A stretch of 64,000 bases of DNA from Aliidiomarina sp. (GCF_022565475.1 NZ_JAIUMR010000008.1:82415-146414); one strand, 5' to 3'; counted from the stretch's first letter, positions 31,937 to 42,133 are shown. Notes: generated from the sequence alone by a model not told the origin. Numbers and translations: made by a program.

Positions 31937-32944
31937 ATGACAAAACCACAACTAATAACGCCTCCCAAGCAAACGAACGCTGACGGTGATGAGCGCACCG
32001 TAGGTGTTGAGATTGAGTTTGGTGATTTGAATCTCGAGTCGGCTGCAGAAGTCCTACAAACTTTCCTAGCCAAACAGTGTGACAGCTGTGAGGTCAGCTC
32101 GCAGGGCCGTTATGAAAAGACGATCAGTGGTGATTCTGCGGGTGACTGGGTGATTGAGTTTGACTACAGTTACCTGAAGAAGATGGGCCGTGAAGAAGAG
32201 CAGGACGAGTTGCGGGCCGCGACGGAAAAGGGTTTAGCTTGGGTTGCTGAAAGTGTGGTGCCCGTAGAAGTGGTAAGCCCACCGTTGCCGCTCTCGCGTT
32301 TAGATGAAGTTGAGACGCTCATGGATGATTTGCGTGCAGCGGGTGCCCGCGGCTCTTCTGACAGTTTAGCGTATGCATTTGGTATGCAGCTGAATCCCGA
32401 GCTACCGTCGTTAGATAGCCACACAATTATGGCGCACATTAAGGCATTTTTGTGCTTGTATGACTGGTTGCTGGCGCGCATCGATCCAGACATCTCACGA
32501 CGTATCAGCAACTACATCGACCCATTTCCCAAAGAATATCTCGAGCTCGCCTTGAGCCCTGATTACTGGCCCGATTTAGAAACCTTAATGGACGATTACC
32601 TAGAACATAATCCAACCCGTAACCGTGCCCTCGATATGCTGCCGTTATTTCGTCATCTTGATGAAGACAAACTGGTCGCGGCGGTCGATACTCGACTCGT
32701 GAAAGCTCGCCCGACTTTTCACTACCGATTACCCGGCTGTGAAATTCACGATCCGAACTGGGGTTTACATAGTGTTTGGAATGACTGGGTAAAAGTGGAA
32801 CAATTAGCCGCGAACGAGAAATTGCTCAATGATTGTGGTCAAGCGTTTCTGAAGCACCAGAAAAAGTTGTTCGGTAGCTTCGGTAAACAATGGCTACAGC
32901 AACTGGAGCAGGACTTTCTGCCGCAACTTGACGAACGAACATAG
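31937..32944 (+). CDS. Amidoligase family protein
   Basis: RTVGVEIEFGDL, DWVIEFDYSYLK, VPVEVVSPPLPLSRLDEVETLM; 6 bp after the AIG2-like stop with AAGGAG RBS. Confidence 0.82.
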   Translation: MTKPQLITPPKQTNADGDERTVGVEIEFGDLNLESAAEVLQTFLAKQCDSCEVSSQGRYEKTISGDSAGDWVIEFDYSYLKKMGREEEQDELRAATEKGLAWVAESVVPVEVVSPPLPLSRLDEVETLMDDLRAAGARGSSDSLAYAFGMQLNPELPSLDSHTIMAHIKAFLCLYDWLLARIDPDISRRISNYIDPFPKEYLELALSPDYWPDLETLMDDYLEHNPTRNRALDMLPLFRHLDEDKLVAAVDTRLVKARPTFHYRLPGCEIHDPNWGLHSVWNDWVKVEQLAANEKLLNDCGQAFLKHQKKLFGSFGKQWLQQLEQDFLPQLDERT

Positions 32945-32953
32945 AAGAATTAG

Positions 32954-33847
32954 ATGCTGAAACTCTCGGATTTTTTGGCAGTCTCGCGAGCGAACTTCCT
33001 GACGCTCACCCTTGCCTGCTTATTACTTGCACTCGCTATCGGCTACTACTATTCCGGTTGGCCGCCAACCAGTACACTGGTGTTAGTTACCGTTGTGGCT
33101 ATTTTTGCGCATGTGAGCGTGAACGCGTTGAACGAATACATCGACTTTCGCAGCGGACTCGACTTCAAAACACGGAAAACAGCATTTAGTGGCGGTAGTG
33201 GAACCCTCGTCCGCAATCCGAAAATGGCTCGCTGGGCTTTAATACTAGCGCTAGTGAGCTTGCTTATTGTCACCATCGCTGGTCTCACCATCGTCAACCA
33301 ATACAGCTTTAGTTTGCTCTGGCTCGGTGTACCTGGTGTCTTGCTCATCCTGCTCTACACCAAACCACTCAACCAAGAGCCAGTGCTGTGCCTCATTGCG
33401 CCTGGCGTTGGTTTTGGCTTGCTGATGACGCTCGGCGCCGCTTGGGTGTTTGCGCGGGAACTCAACTTGATGATTTGGGTACTCGCAGTGGTGGTCATGT
33501 TGCTGGTGAACAACTTGCTGTTGCTCAATCAATTTCCAGATTGTGAAGCGGACGAGTCGGTCGGCCGCTTCCACTTTCCGATCATGATCGGTCGTCGCCG
33601 CAGTGCTTGGCTGTTTTCCGGTCAGTTAGTACTCGCTTACGTTATTCTCATCGTTGCCGTATGGAACCAAGTCATTCCCGATTTGAGTATCTTCGCGCTG
33701 CTCTCAGCCGTCCTGGCACCGAAATTAATCAAAGGTGTGCATCGATATGCCAATGACATCCCACAGCTCGTGCCGTTCTTAGGGATCAACGTCGCACTCA
33801 TTCACGCCTTTATTTTGTTACTCGCATTGGGGATCGCTTTGGACTGA
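32954..33847 (+). CDS. UbiA-type prenyltransferase (MenA-like)
   Basis: 297 aa polytopic; first Asp motif NEYIDFRSGLD, second DCEADESVGR. Confidence 0.88.
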   Translation: MLKLSDFLAVSRANFLTLTLACLLLALAIGYYYSGWPPTSTLVLVTVVAIFAHVSVNALNEYIDFRSGLDFKTRKTAFSGGSGTLVRNPKMARWALILALVSLLIVTIAGLTIVNQYSFSLLWLGVPGVLLILLYTKPLNQEPVLCLIAPGVGFGLLMTLGAAWVFARELNLMIWVLAVVVMLLVNNLLLLNQFPDCEADESVGRFHFPIMIGRRRSAWLFSGQLVLAYVILIVAVWNQVIPDLSIFALLSAVLAPKLIKGVHRYANDIPQLVPFLGINVALIHAFILLLALGIALD

Positions 33848-33855
33848 AAGCAGCA

Positions 33856-35484
33856 TTAGGAATCCGTCGGCATATACCGTGACCAAAAGTCTTGCATCAC
33901 AGCCCGTGCCTCGGCATTGGGCAACACGCCGCTCGTCAAATAACCATGGCCAATCGTGAGTAAGCCCCAGACGGTCGACGACTCATTCAGGTCGTACTCA
34001 CCTAGTTTTTGTAACGCATCGACAAAACGCTCTTGCGCAACCAAGGCAGCAAAGATAACCCGAATTTCATTCATGTTCGGTTGCGTACCAACAAGTTCAA
34101 TGGCCTCGTCGACATAACCAGCATCGATAAAATCTTGAAGAACATTAAATGGTGATACCCGAAAAGAGCTGAGCAACTCCTCAAGTTTAGCAGGATCATT
34201 GAACAGCACTTGCAAATGGCGTTGACCTGGCTCCTCCTCTCCAAGCACACCGTAAGCGTAGCCCAATGCGTAATGAAACTCAGGTTCTGGAATTCGCACT
34301 TCGTCATCGTTCATCTGCGCGGCACTGTCGATCAGCTCGATTGCATGTTGTTCGAGGCCATGCTCAAGCATCTCTTTACTAAACGCACGTACGATTTCAG
34401 AGAAATAGTCGGGGTTTTGTAGATAGCTGTAGGTTCGAGCCAAAACGTCTCGTTTGACCTCGGCGAACGTGTTTTCGTCACCGAGAGTGGCAAAGGATTT
34501 TAAGAACGCGATGGACAAACGGATATTAATCAACTCGAGTCCTGAAAATGTGGCTAATTGACGATAAGCCTGTAACAAGGCATGGCGCGCCTCGTCAGCA
34601 CGTTCAAGCCGCAACGCCTGCTGCACTAAATCATGAAAAGAAATTATATTCCGGTAAAAGGTAAACTGATCCTCGTCATAAAGCACGGAAAATGCCCGAT
34701 CAAACCCATCGAGTATGAAGCTCACCGCTTGCGATTCTCGATTGGCGAGTAAAAGTACGGACACCCACTCAGCAGTGAATCCAAGCAACTCTGTTTCCAT
34801 CAGCGATAATTCATCGAGTAGACGCTGAGCCGCATAGCGATCATCGCGCTGCAAATACCGTTCAATCAGGATCAAACTGAAGCGGGCAATATAATAGGGT
34901 TCGTCAATTTGCTCTAAATGCCGCTCCGCGTCGTCTAGTTGATCTTGCTCGAGATAATACTCAACCAGCCGTGCCCGCGAGTTATTATCAATGATATGGA
35001 GCTCAAATAAGTCCTCGACATGATCGCGTAATTGCGCTGTGCGCTCTGTGTTCGGCGTGAATTGACTGACACGCAGTAAACGAAGATAGAACGTCCACTC
35101 ATTTTGCTCGAAATACGGCTGTAAGCGGCTGATCTCATCGAATTCTGCAAGTAAATTGTCAACCTCGCGATCGACAATCTCGGGCGCCGTTTCACTATCA
35201 ATCAAGGCCGCAGCAAACTGTAAAAGAAACATCGGACTGTTCTGTCGGAAGTCGCTTTCAGCGAATATAGTTCGCGCTAGTGCATAGGGATGTAAACGCG
35301 GGTCTTCAAGGGCTTCGCGCAGGGAGTGTCGCTCGGTGTTAGCTTCACTACGACGCACCTCCGCTACCCGATACTCGCGCTCTTGTAACACCTCGATATC
35401 GGCATCCGAATCCATGTCAGAGCACGCGGAAAGTCCTGCAAAAATGATTGCGCATGCTAACCCGCGGCTTAACTGCTTACCCAT
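33856..35484 (-). CDS. Uncharacterised lipoprotein, tandem paralogue C (TPR-like helical repeats)
   Basis: Start MGKQLSRGLACAIIFAGLSAC (lipobox) with GGGAGC RBS; C-terminus LPNAEARAVMQDFWSRYMPTDS. Confidence 0.8.
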   Translation of the reverse strand: MGKQLSRGLACAIIFAGLSACSDMDSDADIEVLQEREYRVAEVRRSEANTERHSLREALEDPRLHPYALARTIFAESDFRQNSPMFLLQFAAALIDSETAPEIVDREVDNLLAEFDEISRLQPYFEQNEWTFYLRLLRVSQFTPNTERTAQLRDHVEDLFELHIIDNNSRARLVEYYLEQDQLDDAERHLEQIDEPYYIARFSLILIERYLQRDDRYAAQRLLDELSLMETELLGFTAEWVSVLLLANRESQAVSFILDGFDRAFSVLYDEDQFTFYRNIISFHDLVQQALRLERADEARHALLQAYRQLATFSGLELINIRLSIAFLKSFATLGDENTFAEVKRDVLARTYSYLQNPDYFSEIVRAFSKEMLEHGLEQHAIELIDSAAQMNDDEVRIPEPEFHYALGYAYGVLGEEEPGQRHLQVLFNDPAKLEELLSSFRVSPFNVLQDFIDAGYVDEAIELVGTQPNMNEIRVIFAALVAQERFVDALQKLGEYDLNESSTVWGLLTIGHGYLTSGVLPNAEARAVMQDFWSRYMPTDS

Positions 35485-35495
35485 ATCTAAGCTCC

Positions 35496-37124
35496 CTATT
35501 CCATCGGCATATAGCGCGACCAATGGCGCGCCATCAGTTCTCGAGCTTCAGCATTGGGTAACTGACCTCGTTTAAGATAACCATGGGCCACTTGCAGCAG
35601 CATGATAATACTAAATACCGGATCAATGTCCTGCTCGGCCGTCACTTGCAAAGCTTCAAGATATCGCTCATGTGTAATCAGCGCGTCAAACAATTGGCGC
35701 CTGTTGGTAAACGACGGGTGCGGTCCGATCAGCGACTTCACTTCGTCAATGTAGCCGGCTTCGAGCAGGTAGCTAATCACCACATTTTGGCCAATAGCTG
35801 ACGAGGTCATCAGTTGTTCGAGCAAGACAAAGTCATCGAATAGCTGTTGTAAATAGGCTTGGCCTTTTTGTTCTTCGCCGAGCAAGCCATAGGCATAGCT
35901 CAACAGAAAATAAAGCAATTCGGGCGCAACCCGCTGTTCACTTTCATTAATACCTGCCACGACATCAATGAACTCGAGTCCTAGCGATTCCAGTTCAAGC
36001 TCCTGCATCACGTTGCTAAAGCCAAAAACGATAGTGGCGAAATTTTCTTCGTCGTCCAACAAGGCATAAATTCGGCTGAATAGATCGCGTTTCGCTTCCT
36101 CCAAAAGCGCAACATCGCCGAGTGCCTCGAAGCCTTGCAAATAAGGTAATGCGCCACGCAATAGGTACCAGTCCCCCGGCGAGTTCTCCAGGCCATAACG
36201 ATAGCCTTGTATCAGCGCCTCCCGGGCTTCGGTAGCGCGACCGAAATCGAGCAAGTGTTGAATAATCAGTGTGAAATTATGCGCATGAATGAAAAACATA
36301 TGCGGACTGTCGGACGTCAACGACGCGAGAATAATGTCACGGCGTTCAAGTAAAAAAGACAGGGCTTGTTCACGACGATTCGCCAATAACAGTGTTTCAA
36401 TCCAATCATCAATTAAGTAGCCGACGCTTTCGGGATCACGACTGAGTTCGTCGACGAGCCGCTGTACGGCACGGTCATTACCCTGCTGAGCATAGGCCTT
36501 GATTAAGTCCAAACCAAACGTAACTCGACCGAAGCGATCATCGATTTGTTCGTAATGGCGATGCGCATGCTCCAGTTCACCGCGTTCTGAATAAAATTCA
36601 ATCATTTGACCACGTGCATCGAGTTCAAATGCGTGCAGCTCTGCATAGTTTTCGACTTGCAAACGTAAACGTTCCGTCCGTTCATGATTGGCGGTACGTT
36701 CACTAAAGCGCAACATGCGGATATAGAACACCCAAGGACTCTGTGCATAAAAAGCCTGTTGACGGCTAATCTCATCGAATTCAGTCAGCAGCTGATCAAG
36801 CTCACGTTCGACAAGGTCCGGCGCAACGTCTGCGTCAATCAAGGTTGCCGCAAATTGGAACAAAAAGGTCGGTGCTTGCGCTTTCAAGTCACTCTGTTCA
36901 AACATCGCTCGAGCTAACGCGTAAGGATGTAAGCGCGGATCGTCGAGCGCTGCGCGTAACGAACTTCGAGTTGTTGTGTTCTCTAATCGCTGCAAGTCAG
37001 CACGCAATTGTTCCTGCTGTAACACCTCGATATCAGCCTCAGAGTTGATCTCTGAGCAGGCCGATAAACCGATGACGGTCACCGCAACTGCACATCCGCG
37101 ACCTATCCATTTTTGTATCACCAT
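35496..37124 (-). CDS. Uncharacterised lipoprotein, tandem paralogue B (TPR-like helical repeats)
   Basis: Start MVIQKWIGRGCAVAVTVIGLSAC; AAGGAG RBS; C-terminus LPNAEARELMARHWSRYMPME. Confidence 0.82.
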   Translation of the reverse strand: MVIQKWIGRGCAVAVTVIGLSACSEINSEADIEVLQQEQLRADLQRLENTTTRSSLRAALDDPRLHPYALARAMFEQSDLKAQAPTFLFQFAATLIDADVAPDLVERELDQLLTEFDEISRQQAFYAQSPWVFYIRMLRFSERTANHERTERLRLQVENYAELHAFELDARGQMIEFYSERGELEHAHRHYEQIDDRFGRVTFGLDLIKAYAQQGNDRAVQRLVDELSRDPESVGYLIDDWIETLLLANRREQALSFLLERRDIILASLTSDSPHMFFIHAHNFTLIIQHLLDFGRATEAREALIQGYRYGLENSPGDWYLLRGALPYLQGFEALGDVALLEEAKRDLFSRIYALLDDEENFATIVFGFSNVMQELELESLGLEFIDVVAGINESEQRVAPELLYFLLSYAYGLLGEEQKGQAYLQQLFDDFVLLEQLMTSSAIGQNVVISYLLEAGYIDEVKSLIGPHPSFTNRRQLFDALITHERYLEALQVTAEQDIDPVFSIIMLLQVAHGYLKRGQLPNAEARELMARHWSRYMPME

Positions 37125-37129
37125 TGCGC

Positions 37130-38869
37130 TCAATTCTCCTTTGCCATCGGCATATACTGTGACCAGTGCTGCGCCATTAATGCACGATCTTGCGCATTAG
37201 GCAGCTGACCTTGTTGCAAGTATCCACTGGCGATTCTAAGTAACATAAAAATCGTCATTTCTATTCGAGTCTCATGCTCAGCTGTAAAGGCCAGTGCATC
37301 GTTCAATCGTTCACTCGTAATTAAATGCTGCAATACAAGCTGAACATGCGTGAGATCTGGATTTCTGCCGAGCAGCGCTTTCGCTTCATCAATATGCCCG
37401 GCCTCCAGTAAGAAAGTAAGCACACCGCTTGGGCCCAGACCTTCTGACGCAAATAACTGTTCGAGCAGAGAAAAGTCATCGAGAAGTGGTTGTAAATAGC
37501 GTTTCGCTTTCTCGTTATCGCCGAGCATGCCGTAAGCATAGCTCATCGAAAAATAGAACATCGCCGGCGTTACCTGCAGCTCCTCAGAATTGAACACTGC
37601 AATCCTATCGATAAACTCGCGTCCCAAATCCTCGAGTCCCAACTCTTTCATACTCTGGGTAAATTCGAAAATACGCTGCTGAAACCGTTCATCTGAGATA
37701 ACAAAGGCATACAGGCGATTAAATAGATCGCGTTTGGCCTCTTCGAACAAGGTTTGCTCACCCTGAACTTGAAATCCTTTGAGGTAAGGCAACATACCGC
37801 GTAATAAGAACCAATCGCCCGGATGATTTTCTAACCCAAAGTAGTAACTTTGCACCAAAGCTTCGCGCGCTTCAATTTCACGACCAAGCTCACGGAGTAA
37901 ACGGATAATCATGTTCAAATTCATCGAGTTAGTAAAGAATAACGTCGTTCCCTGCTGCGCGCTCACATTCAAATGCGCATCGCGCATGTCATACAAGAAC
38001 TCAATCGCTTGCTCTTTGCGGTCGACGAGCAACAGCAATTTTACCCAGTCTTCGATGAGATAGACCAACTCACTCCGACTGCTGTCAAATTCATCAATGA
38101 GCTGGTTCGCTTCCGCTATATGACTCTTTTCTGCATAAGCCTTGGCGAGGCTAATCGCGAGTAATACCCTGAGCGTTGAATCTTCAATTTGTTCATAGTT
38201 AGGATGCGCGAGTTCAGGTTCACCGATTTCAATATAGAACTCAATCAACTGACTGCGCAGACGTCTCGCCATAGAATCATTGTCCATGTTGGCAATAGAC
38301 TGTTCCACACGTTGACGCAGTACTTCCGTTCGCTCAGTATTTGCCGTTTTCTGACTTAACCTGAGCATGGTGAGATAAAAAACCTCGGGACTGCGAGTGT
38401 AGAAGGACATTTGCCGGCGCATTTCATCAAACTCTTCCAGCAACGTATCGAGCTCCTGATCAACAAGAGCCGGCGCGACATCCGCCGCCACTAATGTTGC
38501 CACAAACTGAACGAGAAAGGTCGGCGCTTGAGCTTGCAATTCACTCTGTTCGTAGATGGCACGAGCCAATGCGTAAGGATGGAGGCGAGGATCGTCGAGT
38601 GCTTCGCGTAACGAACTTCGAGTTGTTGTGCTCTCTAATCGCTGCAGGTCAGAGCGCAGTTGTTCGTGTTGTTGCAGGATTTCGACTTCAGCACTCGAAC
38701 CTAAGTCCGAACAACCGATCAGTAAGACAATCAATGGCATAGCCAAGGCACTTCGACGAAATACCTTGGCTCGTAATTTAACACCAAAAAGCCTAGCGCA
38801 GGTCGAACGTCCCTGCTGCACCTGGGAACACCACTGGGCTTTCAAAACCATCCTTGCTAACACTGGCAA
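37130..38869 (-). CDS. Uncharacterised lipoprotein, tandem paralogue A (TPR-like helical repeats)
   Basis: FRRSALAMPLIVLLIGCSDLG lipobox; C-terminus LPNAQDRALMAQHWSQYMPMAKEN; start uncertain, the ORF overlaps the upstream M28 gene. Confidence 0.75.
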   Translation of the reverse strand: MPVLARMVLKAQWCSQVQQGRSTCARLFGVKLRAKVFRRSALAMPLIVLLIGCSDLGSSAEVEILQQHEQLRSDLQRLESTTTRSSLREALDDPRLHPYALARAIYEQSELQAQAPTFLVQFVATLVAADVAPALVDQELDTLLEEFDEMRRQMSFYTRSPEVFYLTMLRLSQKTANTERTEVLRQRVEQSIANMDNDSMARRLRSQLIEFYIEIGEPELAHPNYEQIEDSTLRVLLAISLAKAYAEKSHIAEANQLIDEFDSSRSELVYLIEDWVKLLLLVDRKEQAIEFLYDMRDAHLNVSAQQGTTLFFTNSMNLNMIIRLLRELGREIEAREALVQSYYFGLENHPGDWFLLRGMLPYLKGFQVQGEQTLFEEAKRDLFNRLYAFVISDERFQQRIFEFTQSMKELGLEDLGREFIDRIAVFNSEELQVTPAMFYFSMSYAYGMLGDNEKAKRYLQPLLDDFSLLEQLFASEGLGPSGVLTFLLEAGHIDEAKALLGRNPDLTHVQLVLQHLITSERLNDALAFTAEHETRIEMTIFMLLRIASGYLQQGQLPNAQDRALMAQHWSQYMPMAKEN

Positions 38870-40202
38870 CTCCGAAAAAGTAGTTGTCGATCACGACGTT
38901 ACGTAAAGTAAACTCAGTTACATTACCCACGTCGCGACTAAATTGCCAGTTTGGCGCATCGGTATAACGCCAATAAATGCGATAACCCGCGATCGTCTCT
39001 GCGTCGTGTTCACTAGCTGGCGCCCAACTTAACGTGGTGTGAGGTTGCACCGCTCCGCGAATTTCAACGTCACTTGGTGGTGCTGGCGCCCATGCCATAC
39101 TGGCTAAAGTCACTGCGTTTAACGCCGTAAGTTTGACCGCATAGTCAAAGTCGACATACTCTATTGTGTCACCGTAGTGGCGACCGTCTTCGTTGCGTAA
39201 GTCTTGATGCTGGCGGTCATAATGTTCGTTGGTTTCCATGATTCGTACGCCGGGAAAGCCAACATCATTGAATGGCCGATGATGCCCGCCACGACCAAAT
39301 CGGTCTAAACGATAAACGACCATGACATCTAAATTAGGAATATACCGATCTGCCATCCAAGAAATATACCGGGCTAAATTACGACTAGGCGAGTCGACTT
39401 CACCGCCAGTAAACCGGCGTCGACGAGCATCCGCTTCGGTTTCATTCATGCGCGTTCCTTCAGCAAACACCCGTGCTGTGGTGTTGTCAATGACGCCATT
39501 AATTCCCGCGATGTTACCGATCATGTCGTTGTTTAATACAGCGTGCAGGCGCCAGCCTTCTTCAACGGCTTGCCGCGCAAGAATCTCACCGCCAAACAGC
39601 CCCTGCTCTTCACCAGCAAGCGCCGCGTACACAATTGAGCCATTGAATTCATACTGACTGAGAATCCGAGCTGCCTCTAGGGTACCAGCAAGCCCTGATG
39701 CGTTGTCGTTTGCTCCCGGGGACTCCGACGTATAATCCATAATGTCCGTTACTCGAGAGTCAATATCGCCGGACATGAGCACGTAGCGACCAGGGTCGGT
39801 TTTGCCGCGCTGAATCGCGACGACACTGACGACGTCAACGGGATCGGGTATCCGTGGCGTTCCCTCAACAATATCGCTACTGTAATAAACCTCTAAACAA
39901 CCACCGCAGGCTGCTGAAATACGTTGAAACTCTTCATAAATCCAACGACGAGCGGCGCCAATACCCTGCGTATCCGACTCAGTTTCTGAGAGGGTGTGGC
40001 GGGTACCGAAGTCGACCAAGGTCTGTACATCGCGACGCAAGTTCTCTGCGCTTGGTGCAGCGGCAATGTCGTGCAACTTAGATTGGTCTTTATAGCTAAT
40101 GGCTTGTGCATTCGCTGCGCCTGCGAATCCGCTACCGAGTAAGAGTGCCCCCGTCGTTGCGAGCACAACACGCTGAATCAGCGATTTTTCATTGGCTTTC
40201 AT
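38793..40202 (-). CDS. Secreted M28 family metallopeptidase with C-terminal Fn3-like domain
   Basis: Signal peptide; MSGDIDSR, SPGANDNASGLAGTLEAARIL, ALAGEEQGLFGG; C-terminal SWAPASEHDAETIAGYRIYWR. Confidence 0.88.
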   Translation of the reverse strand: MKANEKSLIQRVVLATTGALLLGSGFAGAANAQAISYKDQSKLHDIAAAPSAENLRRDVQTLVDFGTRHTLSETESDTQGIGAARRWIYEEFQRISAACGGCLEVYYSSDIVEGTPRIPDPVDVVSVVAIQRGKTDPGRYVLMSGDIDSRVTDIMDYTSESPGANDNASGLAGTLEAARILSQYEFNGSIVYAALAGEEQGLFGGEILARQAVEEGWRLHAVLNNDMIGNIAGINGVIDNTTARVFAEGTRMNETEADARRRRFTGGEVDSPSRNLARYISWMADRYIPNLDVMVVYRLDRFGRGGHHRPFNDVGFPGVRIMETNEHYDRQHQDLRNEDGRHYGDTIEYVDFDYAVKLTALNAVTLASMAWAPAPPSDVEIRGAVQPHTTLSWAPASEHDAETIAGYRIYWRYTDAPNWQFSRDVGNVTEFTLRNVVIDNYFFGVASVSKDGFESPVVFPGAAGTFDLR

Positions 40203-40337
40203 GGCTTGCCTCGTTGTCTTACGTTGAAATTATTCACTCTCTGAATCGAAGTTGTCTATTTTTTCTGGCGAAATAAGTCGCAAACTGGCAAAGTCACCAT
40301 ATAACAAAAAGAGTCCAAACAAATAGAGGAAATCCCT

Positions 40338-41918
40338 GTGTTTACGACCAAGCCACGAATTTTTGCAGCGATAACGCTTTGTGCTTCACTTTGGTTAGTC
40401 GCTTGTTCACCTCAACCCGAGGTTGTACAGCCAGCTGATCCTGCGTGGACGAACGCGGCTGCCGCGAAAATGCAGCTCGAATCAGGGGCGCTGACGAGTG
40501 TTGATTTAGTTCAGCACTATCTCGATGCGATTGCCGCAAATAATCAGCAAGGGTATGAGATTCGCGCCATTATCGATGTGAATCCAGAGGCGTTAGCTAT
40601 CGCTGCTGAACGTGACCGCGAGCGTGCGGCGGGCCAAATTCGAGGGCAATTGCACGGTTTGCCGGTAATTTTGAAAGCGAACATTGCTACCGCCGACAGC
40701 CTGCCAACGACTGCTGGTGCCGAAGTTATGCAAGGTTTCGTCACTGAGGTTGATGCTGAGCTAGTACGACAGTTACGCGATGAAGGTGCCATTATTTTGG
40801 CCAAAGCCAACCTTTCTGAATGGGCAAATTTTCGTGGCCAGAATTCAATTAGTGGTTGGTCTGGACTTGGCGGGCAAACGCGCAACCCACATGTCCTGAC
40901 GCATAATCCATGTGGCTCGAGCTCAGGTTCTGGCGCTGCTATCGCAGCCGATTTTGCACTACTTGCCATTGGTACCGAAACCGATGGCTCGATTATGTGT
41001 CCTGCATCAATCAACGGTGTCGTCGGCATCAAGCCCACCCGCGGAACAGTTTCTGGACACGGGATTATACCCATCGCGTCAGCACAAGATATTGCCGGCC
41101 CAATGACCCGTTATGTCTATGACGCAGCGCTGCTGCTCGATGCCATGATTACACCGGATGCAGCCGACCAGTTTGGCGTCTCACTCGCTCGCGCCAGCCA
41201 AACACCCTACAACGGTGAGCCCGTCGTGTTAGTGCGCGCTTGGGACGAACGTTTTACGGGCGTCAAAGAACTCACTGAACGCACGGTCACCGTGCTTCGC
41301 GCCCAAGGTATTGAAGTGATCGAAGTGTATGAATGGCAGTTACCGTCTGAGCTTGGTCAGGCTGAAATCGAAGTCCTTATCTACGAATTTCAGCGCGATC
41401 TCAATGCTTGGCTGGAGGAATTCGCAGCCCCAGAACAAGCGCGCGATATGAACGCGATTATTGCGTATAACCAAGCTCATGCTGAACGCACATTGGCACT
41501 CTTTGGCCAAGAATATTTCGAGGCGGCTGCGGCCGTCGATTTAGTCGAGGCAGAAGAAAGTTATTTACGTGCTTTGAATACCAGTCGTGAACTGGCGGAA
41601 GCGCACCTCGATCAATACCTGAAAGACCTCGGTGTCGCGGCAATTATCATGCCGTCTTATGGTCCAGCCTGGCCTATTCCTCCGGTTGAAGGTCCTGGCT
41701 ATAGTTTCGGTACTTCAACTGCGGCAGCCGTTTCCGGCTACCCAGCAATTAACGTCCCTTCTGGTCGTGAAGATGTCCGCCCAATCGGCTTAAGCGTAGT
41801 TGGATTGCCGTACAGCGAGCCGCAACTCTTAAGCCTAGCGGCACTGATTGAAGAGGTTGTCGGCGGTTTCCAGCGCCCGCAATTCTTACCGGAACTGCCA
41901 GCTACAGAAATAGAGTAA
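40338..41918 (+). CDS. Amidase signature family lipoprotein
   Basis: Lipobox SLWLVACSP; GLPVILKANIAT, NPCGSSSGSGAAIAADFALLAIGTETDGSI. Confidence 0.93.
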   Translation: MFTTKPRIFAAITLCASLWLVACSPQPEVVQPADPAWTNAAAAKMQLESGALTSVDLVQHYLDAIAANNQQGYEIRAIIDVNPEALAIAAERDRERAAGQIRGQLHGLPVILKANIATADSLPTTAGAEVMQGFVTEVDAELVRQLRDEGAIILAKANLSEWANFRGQNSISGWSGLGGQTRNPHVLTHNPCGSSSGSGAAIAADFALLAIGTETDGSIMCPASINGVVGIKPTRGTVSGHGIIPIASAQDIAGPMTRYVYDAALLLDAMITPDAADQFGVSLARASQTPYNGEPVVLVRAWDERFTGVKELTERTVTVLRAQGIEVIEVYEWQLPSELGQAEIEVLIYEFQRDLNAWLEEFAAPEQARDMNAIIAYNQAHAERTLALFGQEYFEAAAAVDLVEAEESYLRALNTSRELAEAHLDQYLKDLGVAAIIMPSYGPAWPIPPVEGPGYSFGTSTAAAVSGYPAINVPSGREDVRPIGLSVVGLPYSEPQLLSLAALIEEVVGGFQRPQFLPELPATEIE

Positions 41919-41927
41919 CGACTGACA

Positions 41928-41962
41928 CCGGTAGAAACAGTTCCTTTTGCTGTTTCTACCGG
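41928..41962. terminator. Hairpin downstream of amidase
   Basis: CCGGTAGAAACAG-TTCCTTTTG-CTGTTTCTACCGG perfect 13-bp stem; no T-run follows. Confidence 0.5.
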
Positions 41963-42055
41963 GTAGCTTTCCTCAAATTCTTTTCAAAATTATATTTTTT
42001 TCAACAAGTTAAACTTTACTACCCGTCCATTAAATATCACTAATTGGTAATATAT

Positions 42056-42069
42056 ATGACCTCGATCAA
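42056..42069. promoter_or_regulatory. FNR/CRP-type palindrome upstream of ttrB-like gene
   Basis: ATGACCTCGATCAA; 8/10 match to TTGAT-N4-ATCAA. Confidence 0.45.
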
Positions 42070-42133
42070 AGTTCATTAAAGTCCCTTCATTTATAGTGGG
42101 TTTGTCATTTTCGCAACCCCTCTCGGAGGCAGT

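Noticed and set aside
40544-41074. 176-aa minus-strand ORF inside amidase gene
   Set aside because: Antisense to the conserved amidase signature region; spurious.
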